A stretch of DNA of 30,515 nucleotides from the NCBI GenBank assembly GCA_964486145.1, contig CAZAMT010000018.1, positions 1-30,515 of the forward strand. The letters are read 5' to 3'. Source of the DNA: CAZAMT01 sp964486145. GTDB taxonomy: Bacteria > Bacteroidota > Bacteroidia > Bacteroidales > JAAAOM01. Each line of letters begins with the position of its first letter. Position 1 is the stretch's first letter. The notes beneath the pieces were generated by a model that saw nothing but the letters and a program-made list of their open reading frames with translations, searched no databases and was not told the DNA's origin. The translations under genes were made by a program, and so were the position numbers. This document shows, one piece after another, positions 8,264-16,364 of this stretch.

Positions 8264-9403
8264 CTTGCCTGTAATTGTGAGATTAAACATTCTCATAATG
8301 GTTTCTGTAGTTTGTTCTAAAAGTTTAGGTGCATTTTCTAATGCTTCGTTAAGCTGCATTGGTTTGTCAAGGATTGAAAAGATTGCATGAAAGTGATGCT
8401 TGTAGAGTTCTTCGTAGCCATCTCCTAAAGTTCCTGCAAGGGCAATAACCGGAATTTTCTTTTGTTTTGCAACCATCGCAACCCCATGCGGTGTTTTTCC
8501 GAATCTGGTTTGATTATCAATTTTTCCTTCTCCGGTAATAATCACATCTGCCCATGGCATGATATCATCAAGGTTTAGGGTATTTTTTATGATTTTAAAT
8601 CCGGGTTCGAGTGTAGCATTCAGAAAGGCATGTAATCCGGCCCCAAGCCCCCCGGCAGCTCCTGCTCCCGGCATCAAAGATACTTTTTTTCGTAGTTGTT
8701 TCTCGATTAACTGACCGAAATGCTGCAGGTTCTCATCCAGTTTTTTTACCATTTTTGTATCAGCACCCTTTTGCGGGCTGTAAACACAGGCGGCACCCTG
8801 TTGTCCGTAAAGCGGATTTGTTACATCGCAGGCCACCGATATTGAACATTCATTGATACGGGAGTCAAGATTGTTTAAATCAATTTTATTTATTTTACCT
8901 AAGTTTTCACCTGTACCTGCCATTTCATTTCCGGAAGTATCAATAAATCGGGCGCCTAAGGCAACTGCCATTCCGGTTCCGCCGTCATTTGTTGCACTGC
9001 CTCCAATACCAACAATGAATTTCCGGCATCCTTTATCCAGGGCATCTTTCATTAGTTCTCCGGTTCCAAGGGTTGAAGTAATCCAGGGATTTCGTTCCAT
9101 TTCATTTAACAATTCAATGCCCGATGCAGCAGCCATTTCTATTACAGCAGTCTTTTCATCACCCAGTATGCCATATGTTGCTGTAATTTTACGAAACAAA
9201 GGATCATGCACCGTTGCCTGTATTTTTTTACCATTGGTAGCCTGGACAAGTGCATCAACAGTGCCTTCACCTCCATCAGCAAGTGGGATCTTTTTTATTT
9301 TGGCCTGGGGAAATACACGGATGATGCCTTTTTCAATGTTATTGCACACCTCCATTGCTGAAAGCGAATCTTTAAAAGAATCAGGGGCTATTAGTATGTT
9401 CAT
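8252..9403 (-). CDS. Glycerate kinase, GlxK/GarK type
   Basis: A cytoplasmic kinase of about 383 residues that phosphorylates D-glycerate with ATP. Members of this class are generally reported to make 2-phosphoglycerate, but the position cannot be read from sequence. Family blocks are all present: IAPDSFKDSLSA at the very N-terminus, PLADGGEGT (about 40-48), GIGGSATNDGG (about 133-143), CDVTNPL, the glycine-rich PGAGAAGGLGAGL and ITGEGKID. An upstream in-frame ATG exists at 9439, but the family begins at MNILIAPDS, so I use 9403. It is the last gene of the six-gene minus-strand cluster. Its stated job there is inference: it would recover glycerate released by the adjacent phosphorylase. Confidence is high on family and moderate on the role. 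Confidence 0.92.
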   Translation of the reverse strand: MNILIAPDSFKDSLSAMEVCNNIEKGIIRVFPQAKIKKIPLADGGEGTVDALVQATNGKKIQATVHDPLFRKITATYGILGDEKTAVIEMAAASGIELLNEMERNPWITSTLGTGELMKDALDKGCRKFIVGIGGSATNDGGTGMAVALGARFIDTSGNEMAGTGENLGKINKIDLNNLDSRINECSISVACDVTNPLYGQQGAACVYSPQKGADTKMVKKLDENLQHFGQLIEKQLRKKVSLMPGAGAAGGLGAGLHAFLNATLEPGFKIIKNTLNLDDIMPWADVIITGEGKIDNQTRFGKTPHGVAMVAKQKKIPVIALAGTLGDGYEELYKHHFHAIFSILDKPMQLNEALENAPKLLEQTTETIMRMFNLTITGKKKP

Positions 9404-9445
9404 ATGCTTTTTTCTTTTTCTTATAATTAATTGATTCATATTAAA

Positions 9446-11146
9446 TTATATGTTTTTTACCCACATTGTTTGGTATGGTAGTAAGGAAGGTGCTAAATTA
9501 TAAGGAAGTTTTTTTCCAGTAATTACATCGATGTATTCATGAGTTTCCAAAAGTTCTGAAAGGTCAATGTCTACTTTTGTTCTGGTTATATTCGAAACAG
9601 ACAGCACCTGTGAATAATTGTATCTACTTGTTCTGCGAATAAGAAAAACACTATTGTTAAAATCGATAATCTCCTGCCAGGCACTCGGGTGAAATGCCGG
9701 TTCATTTTTTCTGATTTTTAGAATAGAAATAAGTTCATTAAACACTCTTGCGGTTTTTGTATTGCCCGATAGTTCTGCTAATAATTCATTTTCGTTCCAT
9801 TTCTTTCGGTTGATTGTTCTTGCCCTGCCGGTTTTCCGAACCCCTTCGATGTAATTCTGAGTTGCAGTTAAGCTGTGAATATAAAACGCAGGAACACCTT
9901 GCAAAGCTGCCATGACGATTTGCGAGCATATAAATCGTTTTTCCTGTAAACCATCCGGACCGAACTTGGTCTCTTTTAAAGCGTCAAAATATGTAATATT
10001 TAATTCATATGGACTTTCAGAACCATCGGGGTTTGTTTTGGTACTAATTTGTCCACCGTTTTTGACCATTTGTGAAAACAAAAGTTCTTTTTCTTTATCC
10101 GGGAGCAGACCTTCGAGGGGGCGGACGCCTATGCCATCATGTGAGGCTGTGAAATTGAAAAATGTATTGTTTTCAGGCAATTCGGGAATTTTTACTGCCC
10201 ATTGGTTCAGATATTTTGAATCCCCGGCATACAACGTATACAACAGAAGAGGAGGGAGGCTGAACTGATAAACCATGTGAGCTTCATCACCATTACCAAA
10301 ATAGCTGAGATTTTCTTTATTGGGCACATTTGTCTCAGTTAATACAATCGATGTGGGATCAAGGTATTCCATGACGTCTCTGATGAGTTTAACTACCTGG
10401 TGTGTTTTTGGGAGATGCAGGCAGGATGTGCCAATTTTTTTCCAGAGAAAAGCAATGGCATCGAGTCTGAGAATTTTCGTGCCTTTTTCAATATAAACCA
10501 ACAGCACTTTAAGCATTTCCACGAGTACTTCCGGGTTTGAGAAGTTTAGATCGATTTGATCATCGCTGAATGTTGTCCAAACATGCTTTTCACCAGCGGA
10601 AGTGATTACTTTGGTTAAAAGAGGTAGACTTCTGGGTCTTATCACTTCTGATAGGTCTGTTTGGGGATCAACTTCAATAAAAAAATCCAGGTATTGATTT
10701 TCACCCTTAAGATATCCCTGAAACCATTTGCTTTGACGAGATATGTGATTGATAACAAGGTCAAACATCAGGTAGAAATCTTTTTCAAGATTCTCAATAT
10801 CAAACCAACTTCCTAATTCGGGATTAACTTCTTTATAGTCGATTACGGAAAAACCATCGTCTGAACTATACGGGAAAAAAGGCAGGATATGAACTGTGCT
10901 TATTGTATTGGATAGTTTTTGTTTTAAAAAGCGTTGTAGCACGGCAAGTGGCTTATCCTTTTGATTGGTTATACTGTCGCCATAAGTAATCAGAACGATG
11001 TCCGATTCATTCCATTTTTCTTTTTTATCAGTATTTTTTCTTTTATGGGATCTAATTAAATCATGGATTTTAATTAATAACTCATCCGAATAATCTTCTT
11101 TGTAAATGAATTGCAGGTGTTCTTTCAGGCGATTTTTCAGTTTCAT
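9446..11146 (-). CDS. GH13_18 sugar phosphorylase, probable glucosylglycerate phosphorylase
   Basis: A 566-residue cytoplasmic alpha-amylase-superfamily enzyme of the sucrose-phosphorylase subfamily. The (beta/alpha)8 catalytic residues are in place: nucleophile D229 in ILRLDAIAF, acid/base E271 in LTETNVPN, and D337 with H336 in TASHDGIGVRPLEG. The family transfers glucose from a glycoside to phosphate, giving alpha-glucose-1-phosphate. Subfamily 18 includes sucrose, sucrose-6-phosphate and glucosylglycerate phosphorylases (the last including E. coli YcjM). I favour glucosylglycerate because the flanking genes are a glucosyl-3-phosphoglycerate synthase-like enzyme and a glycerate kinase, and no sucrose or fructose genes are near. 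Length fits (550-570). It starts after a strong hairpin (11168-11200) behind the synthase gene, so its expression may be partly uncoupled from synthesis. Family is certain; substrate is inference. Confidence 0.85.
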   Translation of the reverse strand: MKLKNRLKEHLQFIYKEDYSDELLIKIHDLIRSHKRKNTDKKEKWNESDIVLITYGDSITNQKDKPLAVLQRFLKQKLSNTISTVHILPFFPYSSDDGFSVIDYKEVNPELGSWFDIENLEKDFYLMFDLVINHISRQSKWFQGYLKGENQYLDFFIEVDPQTDLSEVIRPRSLPLLTKVITSAGEKHVWTTFSDDQIDLNFSNPEVLVEMLKVLLVYIEKGTKILRLDAIAFLWKKIGTSCLHLPKTHQVVKLIRDVMEYLDPTSIVLTETNVPNKENLSYFGNGDEAHMVYQFSLPPLLLYTLYAGDSKYLNQWAVKIPELPENNTFFNFTASHDGIGVRPLEGLLPDKEKELLFSQMVKNGGQISTKTNPDGSESPYELNITYFDALKETKFGPDGLQEKRFICSQIVMAALQGVPAFYIHSLTATQNYIEGVRKTGRARTINRKKWNENELLAELSGNTKTARVFNELISILKIRKNEPAFHPSAWQEIIDFNNSVFLIRRTSRYNYSQVLSVSNITRTKVDIDLSELLETHEYIDVITGKKLPYNLAPSLLPYQTMWVKNI

Positions 11147-11167
11147 GGTAAATCAAGGGTTTTAAAC

Positions 11168-11200
11168 AACAATAGTCAGGGATTTACCCTGACTATTGTT
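11168..11200 (-). terminator. Perfect 14-bp hairpin between synthase and phosphorylase genes
   Basis: AACAATAGTCAGGG (11168-11181) pairs perfectly with CCCTGACTATTGTT (11187-11200) around a 5-nt loop. On the minus strand only a short T-run follows, so it is either a partial terminator that lowers read-through or an mRNA-processing and stability element between the biosynthetic and the catabolic parts of the cluster. Confidence 0.65.
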
Positions 11201-11225
11201 AATAACATGTATATTTTGTAATGGT

Positions 11226-12497
11226 TTATTCTACATTTACACCGTTTGTTTCTTCAAACATTGGCACATATTTAGAGGATCCTACTTCAAAGTAGTCCTG
11301 TTCCGCAGCATCATATAATAACTGGGGAAAATCAGGAATGGCGCTGGCTACTCTTTTCCAGCTTGGTATAAATGCAGTTTGCATCGGTTTTTCGAGGAAT
11401 TGTTCACCTGCACGGTAAACATTTTGAGCGAATAAATCCACGATTTCCTCTTCCAGGTGCCTGTCAAGGGTAAGCCCATTAATAACCGCATCCGAATGGT
11501 ATTGTTCCACAAAATCAAGTGCTATTCTGTAGTAGGTTGCCTTCAAAGAACGAAATGTTCCTTGCGAAAAGACAGTTCCGGTAGATGCCATTTTTCCAAA
11601 AATTGCTTTTGATATTTCAAAGCTCATGCGCGACAAGCCAGTTTCCGGGTTTGTTTCGGAAAGCGGTTGATGCTTGTGGTCGTAACGGTCAGCAATATCT
11701 ACCTGGCATATCCTGTTAATGGAATTGTTTCTGTGTACCTCAGACAGAATTCCGATTTCCAGCCCCCAGTCGGATGGAATACGCATGGTTTTAGTTACAT
11801 CGGCACGCATTGAGAACTCTCCAGCCAATGGATACCTGAAACTATCAAGGTATTCAAGGAATGGGTCGTTTCCGAAAAATTTCTTTAAGGTTCGAAGCAA
11901 AGGTGTTACGAGTAATCGAGCCACGCGTCCGTTTAGTTTTATGTCATCTGCACGATAATAAAAACCTTTGCAGAATTTGTAGTTGAAATTTGGGTCAACA
12001 ACAGGGTACATTAACCGGGCCAGCATGTTTCGGCTGTAAGTCACAATATCACAATCATGAAGTGCAACAGCTTCAGACATTCCTGATGCCAGAAAATACC
12101 CAAAACAAAACCATGCATTACGGCCTTTACCCATTTCTTTGGGAGCTATTCTTTTGTCGACCAATAATTTATCGAGCGCCTTTAGTCTGGGTCCATCGTT
12201 CCATAAAATCCGGTGATGCTGAGGCAAACGTGAAAAATATTTTTTGGCCCTGGCAAATTCATCTTCGTTGGCCCTGTCCAAACCGATGATAATTTCACTC
12301 AGATAAGGTACTTTTTCCAGTTCGTCAATTATTTTTGGTAATGCCGGGCCATCAAGCTCCGAATAAAGACAAGGTAAAATAAGGCTCATTGGCCTTATCT
12401 TTGAAAATTCGAGTAATTTTGCTTCGAGATCTTCAACAGATCTATTGCGTAAATTATGTAAGGTTGTAACTAAACCATTCTGATGAAAATCCCCCAT
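11226..12497 (-). CDS. gpgS: GT81-like glucosyl-3-phosphoglycerate synthase
   Basis: A 423-residue cytoplasmic GT-A glycosyltransferase. Family members move glucose from an NDP-sugar to 3-phosphoglycerate to give glucosyl-3-phosphoglycerate, the precursor of the compatible solute glucosylglycerate. Visible marks are MSLILPCLYSELDGPAL (37-53), the IIIGLDRA block (69-76), GKGRNAWFCFGYF (123-135) and the metal and nucleotide-sugar DxD motif as HDCD (147-150); later DWGLEIGILSEVHR is typical of the acceptor side in this family. Length is somewhat longer than the mycobacterial enzyme (about 324) but fits the longer bacterial forms. It is in the middle of the six-gene cluster, 56 nt after a GT4 gene. 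A mannosyl-3-phosphoglycerate synthase is an alternative; the GH13_18 neighbour argues for glucose. Confidence 0.8.
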   Translation of the reverse strand: MGDFHQNGLVTTLHNLRNRSVEDLEAKLLEFSKIRPMSLILPCLYSELDGPALPKIIDELEKVPYLSEIIIGLDRANEDEFARAKKYFSRLPQHHRILWNDGPRLKALDKLLVDKRIAPKEMGKGRNAWFCFGYFLASGMSEAVALHDCDIVTYSRNMLARLMYPVVDPNFNYKFCKGFYYRADDIKLNGRVARLLVTPLLRTLKKFFGNDPFLEYLDSFRYPLAGEFSMRADVTKTMRIPSDWGLEIGILSEVHRNNSINRICQVDIADRYDHKHQPLSETNPETGLSRMSFEISKAIFGKMASTGTVFSQGTFRSLKATYYRIALDFVEQYHSDAVINGLTLDRHLEEEIVDLFAQNVYRAGEQFLEKPMQTAFIPSWKRVASAIPDFPQLLYDAAEQDYFEVGSSKYVPMFEETNGVNVE

Positions 12498-12553
12498 GAC
12501 TCATAATTTTTTTTAAAGTTAACCCATGGGATAAATTTAGCAAAAAAAATAAA

Positions 12554-14005
12554 TTAGTTGATGGTTCTCATAAACATATTCATGATTAAAGGTTGGAGTT
12601 TATCGGCAATTATTTTGTGGTCCAGTTTGTTACGTAACACCTCAAGGTTGTGTTTTACAACCTGATTCCGGAATTTGATATCCGTAAGTAATTTGTATCC
12701 CTGGTCAACGAGATCGGGTGTCAAAATTACTTCATCAATGTAAGGCAGTTTAAAACCATATTGTTCAATATCCGTTTTGAACACCTCATATCGGTTAATG
12801 AGAACCGGAAGCCCTAAGGATATCATTTCCAGAAGATTATTTCCAAATCCTTCGACCTCACTGAAATAGGTTCCCAAACCACCCTTAGCAGCAATCAGGG
12901 ATGGAACTTCCGCGAATTTATAGTACTTTTTATCAACTATGATATCCCTGTGTGATAAGATGCGGTTTTCACCGAATACAATAACCACGTTGGAATCCGG
13001 ATCAACATTGGAACGGGTTTCATGGTATTGGAGAAGGGATTTTTTATATTCTTCCATTTCGTCTCCGGAGTGACCACTTACAATAATGGCGATACACTTT
13101 TTATGTCCATCAGCGGCATACTTTTTTTCGAGTTCAAATGCAAAATCGATGGCTACTTCGATTTTCTTTCTTGGGACGACACGGGTATGCTGAAGTAAAA
13201 AAATGGTATCATCCATGGTAAAACCGCGTTTGTCCAATTCGCATTCCAAACCTATATCATGAAATATCGAGTCGTTGTAGTGGTCCTGGGGTGGGTGAAT
13301 GGTTTTTTCATCTTCCCAGGGTTGTTCCTGCCATTTCCACGGAATATCGCTGGTATTGGGCACGACAATGGAGCGTTCATTGAAGAAACGGTCGAGATTT
13401 TTCATGTTGAAACGTTCAAAGTATTTCTTCGCGAGTTCCGGTTGATCGTTGTTTATGAAAGCTACGCCATCAATTTCGGTTCCGGGAAGGTATTTCAAAT
13501 ATTTTTCTATGACAGCATTGGGGTTCTTAAATCTGTCACGTTCAAAATAAGAATCGTGCCACCAAACCAGAACATTTGGCCAAATAATACCATTGCTGTG
13601 AAGTTCTTCGAGGTAGTAGCCCAGTCCAACAGCAGTAATAAAATTGTAAGGGTGGGAAGTGTTATGGGCAATGAGAAGATCAATATTGTTTTTATCAACA
13701 AAGTTTTTGATCACGGATTTGGCATATAAAGCATGCTCATGAATTTCATTATCAAGCTCTACCGGTGGTTCAGTAGTAAAATGCTGTATAATTTTTTTGT
13801 GAATATAGTTTTTATGCCATAAAATTTCATCTGTTTCAGCATTAAACCGAGGAGATGTGTGTGCTGCCAGGAAAAAAATATTTCCAAGGTTTATGCCCAT
13901 ATCCTTGACCATGGCGTTTACAGTTTGATCAATGACAATGGAAACACCATCGTTCTTTCCAATAAGTGAATGGATAATACCAACATTAAGGTGAGAAATG
14001 TTCAT
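12554..14005 (-). CDS. GT4 family glycosyltransferase (cluster GT-A gene 2)
   Basis: A 483-residue retaining GT-B fold glycosyltransferase, probably cytoplasmic; there is no signal peptide or membrane helix. The N-terminal acceptor domain begins GIIHSLIGKNDGVSIVID, with a glycine-rich loop for the donor phosphates. The C-terminal donor domain (from about 262) has basic residues R275, R279 and K280 in QHTRVVPRKK and the GT4 E-x7-E pattern E385-E393 in EGFGNNLLE. The insert-rich middle (about 215-260) is longer than in typical GT4 enzymes, which run 350-430. It lies between the HAD gene (61 nt) and gpgS (56 nt). I infer that it adds a hexose to a glycosyl-glycerate intermediate, but donor and acceptor are not shown by sequence. 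Confidence 0.85.
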   Translation of the reverse strand: MNISHLNVGIIHSLIGKNDGVSIVIDQTVNAMVKDMGINLGNIFFLAAHTSPRFNAETDEILWHKNYIHKKIIQHFTTEPPVELDNEIHEHALYAKSVIKNFVDKNNIDLLIAHNTSHPYNFITAVGLGYYLEELHSNGIIWPNVLVWWHDSYFERDRFKNPNAVIEKYLKYLPGTEIDGVAFINNDQPELAKKYFERFNMKNLDRFFNERSIVVPNTSDIPWKWQEQPWEDEKTIHPPQDHYNDSIFHDIGLECELDKRGFTMDDTIFLLQHTRVVPRKKIEVAIDFAFELEKKYAADGHKKCIAIIVSGHSGDEMEEYKKSLLQYHETRSNVDPDSNVVIVFGENRILSHRDIIVDKKYYKFAEVPSLIAAKGGLGTYFSEVEGFGNNLLEMISLGLPVLINRYEVFKTDIEQYGFKLPYIDEVILTPDLVDQGYKLLTDIKFRNQVVKHNLEVLRNKLDHKIIADKLQPLIMNMFMRTIN

Positions 14006-14066
14006 ATACTTAACAATTAAAGTTTATAAGTATTTTAAATAATTAAATCGGAGAATGGTTCAATTT

Positions 14067-14972
14067 TTAAACAATTTTGAGTAATTGTTCAAGCTCTGTT
14101 ACGATGTAATTTGGTTGTAAACCATTGACTTCCTGTTTGTCTTCTCTCAACCTTAATGAACGCAAATCACCGGCAAAAAGCGCAGTTTGAAAGCCTGTGC
14201 TATTTGCCGGATATACATCTTTATACATGTCGTTGCCAATGAATAAGACTTCGTCCGGCTGAATGCTGTGTTTATCGGCCAAAACGGGCACAAGGCGCTC
14301 AAACAAACTTGTATCCGGTTTTGCAATTTGACTTTTATATGAATATACGGTTAATTCCGGATCAAAGTATTTTATAATTTCTTTTTCTTCAAATTCATTT
14401 TCGAGGTAAAAATTCATGAGTATCGGGGTATAGAACTGTGCATTTGAAACAATACCCAACACAACATTTTTATTGTGCAATTCGGATATTACATTTTTCA
14501 TTCCCGGCATGGGAAAAACACGGTTACTTAAAAGTTCAAACACAAAGGTGAGGCTTTTCAAATTGCTATTGCCGTTTAATCGGAGCCACCGGTTGCGAAC
14601 TGAAATATCAATTACCTCTTTCCAGACTTCGATGATATCAATTTCGGGATATTTTATTTGTTCTTCAAATCGGGATTTATGAATTCGTTTTATGGTTTCC
14701 TGGAATTCCTGTAGTATAAAGTTGAGTACTTCTTCGTTCCTGTTACCATTGTATTCAAGAAGTTCAATTCCGGAAACATGCAGTGCCTGCCGGAGGTTTT
14801 TGGTAGTGATTTCTGCCTGGTCGATATCTCCGGATGATGAGATTAATAATGTTCCATAGATATCGAAAATACAAGCTTTAATTTTTTCATTTTTTTGAAA
14901 TCGTGGTTCTAAGCTTGTAGGTAAAGGTTGCAATGCTTCTGACTTAACCAGAAAATTTTTGATAAATTCCAT
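14067..14972 (-). CDS. HAD-superfamily protein with DxY catalytic motif
   Basis: A 302-residue cytoplasmic HAD subclass I protein. Motif I reads DIYGTLL with nucleophile D37, but the +2 residue is Tyr39; phosphatases normally carry a second Asp there as acid/base, while haloacid dehalogenases have this Tyr. Motif II is VSNAQF, the lysine block is in YKSQIAKPDTSLFE, and motif IV is IGNDMYKDV with acidic metal ligands. I place the start at 14972 because GGAGA lies 8 nt upstream; an earlier ATG at 14996 is possible. Either way the gene overlaps the end of the upstream GT4 gene (29 or 53 nt), which implies tight coupling. By context it should be the phosphatase that removes the 3-phosphate from the glycosyl-phosphoglycerate, but the motif makes that uncertain. 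Confidence 0.82.
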   Translation of the reverse strand: MEFIKNFLVKSEALQPLPTSLEPRFQKNEKIKACIFDIYGTLLISSSGDIDQAEITTKNLRQALHVSGIELLEYNGNRNEEVLNFILQEFQETIKRIHKSRFEEQIKYPEIDIIEVWKEVIDISVRNRWLRLNGNSNLKSLTFVFELLSNRVFPMPGMKNVISELHNKNVVLGIVSNAQFYTPILMNFYLENEFEEKEIIKYFDPELTVYSYKSQIAKPDTSLFERLVPVLADKHSIQPDEVLFIGNDMYKDVYPANSTGFQTALFAGDLRSLRLREDKQEVNGLQPNYIVTELEQLLKIV

Positions 14973-16242
14973 AGAGTCTTTCTCCAAATTTTTCAAGCGA
15001 ATAATATTTGTGTATAATTTTTTTGTTGTTTGAAATTATTTCATCCGAGATTACGTTTAAAAAATTTTTCAGATTCGGATTTAGTGAAAAAATTTCATCC
15101 CTGTAATTTTGATTTTTTGTCCATTGAATGGATTTTTTTTGTTCTTCAACTTTGAGATCTTTAAAATCAGAGATCTGGCCATTATAATTAACATAAAGTG
15201 CATTGTAAAGAAATGGAAATGTTAATCCTTGCATTTTAAACTCGTTAATGACATGATCCAGTTCTCTTCCTATCACAGGTGTACCGCATAACCATGGCTC
15301 AAGATAAACCATACCGAATCCTTCGCGGATACTTGTTGTAACACAGGCATCTGAACCTGCCAGTAATGTTTCAAAATCCATGGAAACACCAACTTCAAAA
15401 AATATATTAATTTGGTTCTCTTTGCAAAAATCTTTCCAATCGTTGTATTTGACAATTTCTTTTGGGTTTTTTGGTGGTTGCGTTACCAACCAGTGCGCGT
15501 CATCGGCAAAAAGTTGTGATAATAAAATAAACTCTCCAATGTTTTTTCTCTGAATGACCCTGACAGGATATGTAATGATCTTTTTTTCGTTTTGAAGTGT
15601 CAGTTGCTTTATTATCTCCTTTCGTGCATTTGTTTTGGATATATCACTTCGAACAGGTCCCAGATTTACCGGATTAGGGAGTAAATGTTCGCGTTTACAA
15701 TTTATATCGTAATCTTGCAATCGATGTAAATCAAACAATGTAAGTGTTGCAAAATGATAATTTCTGATATTGGGATAGAGTACTGATGTTAAATTTTCCT
15801 GGTATTTATTTTCGATGACGGTTTGCAGGAATTTCCAGTTGGCAGGTCGATCTTCCGCAAAATCATGGACATGGTTTACAATTTTATATCCTTCGGAGGA
15901 AAGTTTATACCCGGACAGTGTAATGAGTGGGTTTTTACCCAGATTTAAATTGTGCATGTGAAGAATATCCGTAGGTGCTACATGCGTCTTAAAAAAGTGT
16001 AGAATATATTCGAGTTTTTTGTCAAGTTCTACTTTTGACAAATTGTCATCAAGGTAATTCAGGTTATCATCAATAATTACGGAAGCGCCCAGTTTTTTAT
16101 ATTTTTCAATATCAGGGCAATGTCCACATAATATCCTGATGCTTACTTTGGGATCAACAATTTTCAGGCTGCTGATTTGTGATTCGATGATTCGGGTTAC
16201 ACCGCCCGGATTGAGATGATAATGAAATATTACAACACCCAT
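14944..16242 (-). CDS. GT4 family glycosyltransferase (first cluster gene)
   Basis: A 432-residue GT-B fold retaining glycosyltransferase, probably cytoplasmic. The N-terminus has HYHLNPGGVTRI (7-18), the glycine loop of GT4 enzymes that start on a nucleotide-sugar. The donor domain carries R228 in TYPVRVIQRKNIGE and E307-x7-E315 in EGFGMVYLE, followed by GTPVIGREL. Length is normal. It is the promoter-proximal gene of the six-gene cluster and overlaps the HAD gene. Known mannosylglucosyl-3-phosphoglycerate synthases of Petrotoga are GT4-type and sit in glucosylglycerate pathways, so a mannosyl or glucosyl transfer to glucosyl-3-phosphoglycerate is a fair guess; the sequence does not decide the sugar. 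It differs clearly from the other GT4 of the cluster. Confidence 0.85.
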   Translation of the reverse strand: MGVVIFHYHLNPGGVTRIIESQISSLKIVDPKVSIRILCGHCPDIEKYKKLGASVIIDDNLNYLDDNLSKVELDKKLEYILHFFKTHVAPTDILHMHNLNLGKNPLITLSGYKLSSEGYKIVNHVHDFAEDRPANWKFLQTVIENKYQENLTSVLYPNIRNYHFATLTLFDLHRLQDYDINCKREHLLPNPVNLGPVRSDISKTNARKEIIKQLTLQNEKKIITYPVRVIQRKNIGEFILLSQLFADDAHWLVTQPPKNPKEIVKYNDWKDFCKENQINIFFEVGVSMDFETLLAGSDACVTTSIREGFGMVYLEPWLCGTPVIGRELDHVINEFKMQGLTFPFLYNALYVNYNGQISDFKDLKVEEQKKSIQWTKNQNYRDEIFSLNPNLKNFLNVISDEIISNNKKIIHKYYSLEKFGERLYGIYQKFSG

Positions 16243-16268
16243 AAAATTCCTACTTCACAATTTATTGT

Positions 16269-16290
16269 ACATGTAAAAGTATAACATGTA
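16269..16290. promoter_or_regulatory. Paired ACATGTA sites before the glycosyl-glycerate cluster
   Basis: ACATGTA occurs twice (16269-16275 and 16284-16290), 15 nt apart, each around the palindrome ACATGT. On the minus strand TACTTTTA, one mismatch to the phylum -7 box, lies between them. This could be an operator for the cluster, but two copies of a short AT-rich word may be chance. Confidence 0.25.
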
Positions 16291-16364
16291 ACCAACACTA
16301 AATGAAAACTTATGTTAAACCTGCAATAATTTTTTATAAACAGTTACATAACATCGATAAAATG

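Noticed and set aside
8853..9434. Long plus-strand open frame opposite glycerate kinase.
   Set aside because: It mirrors a well-supported gene; proline- and serine-rich translation is typical of an antisense shadow.
9404..9439. Twelve-codon N-terminal extension of glycerate kinase.
   Set aside because: The family starts at MNILIAPDS; the extension is lysine- and arginine-rich and unlike any member I know.
13259..13729. Plus-strand open frame of 156 codons opposite a GT4 gene.
   Set aside because: Fully inside a recognised glycosyltransferase gene; Val/Phe-rich translation without domain signals.
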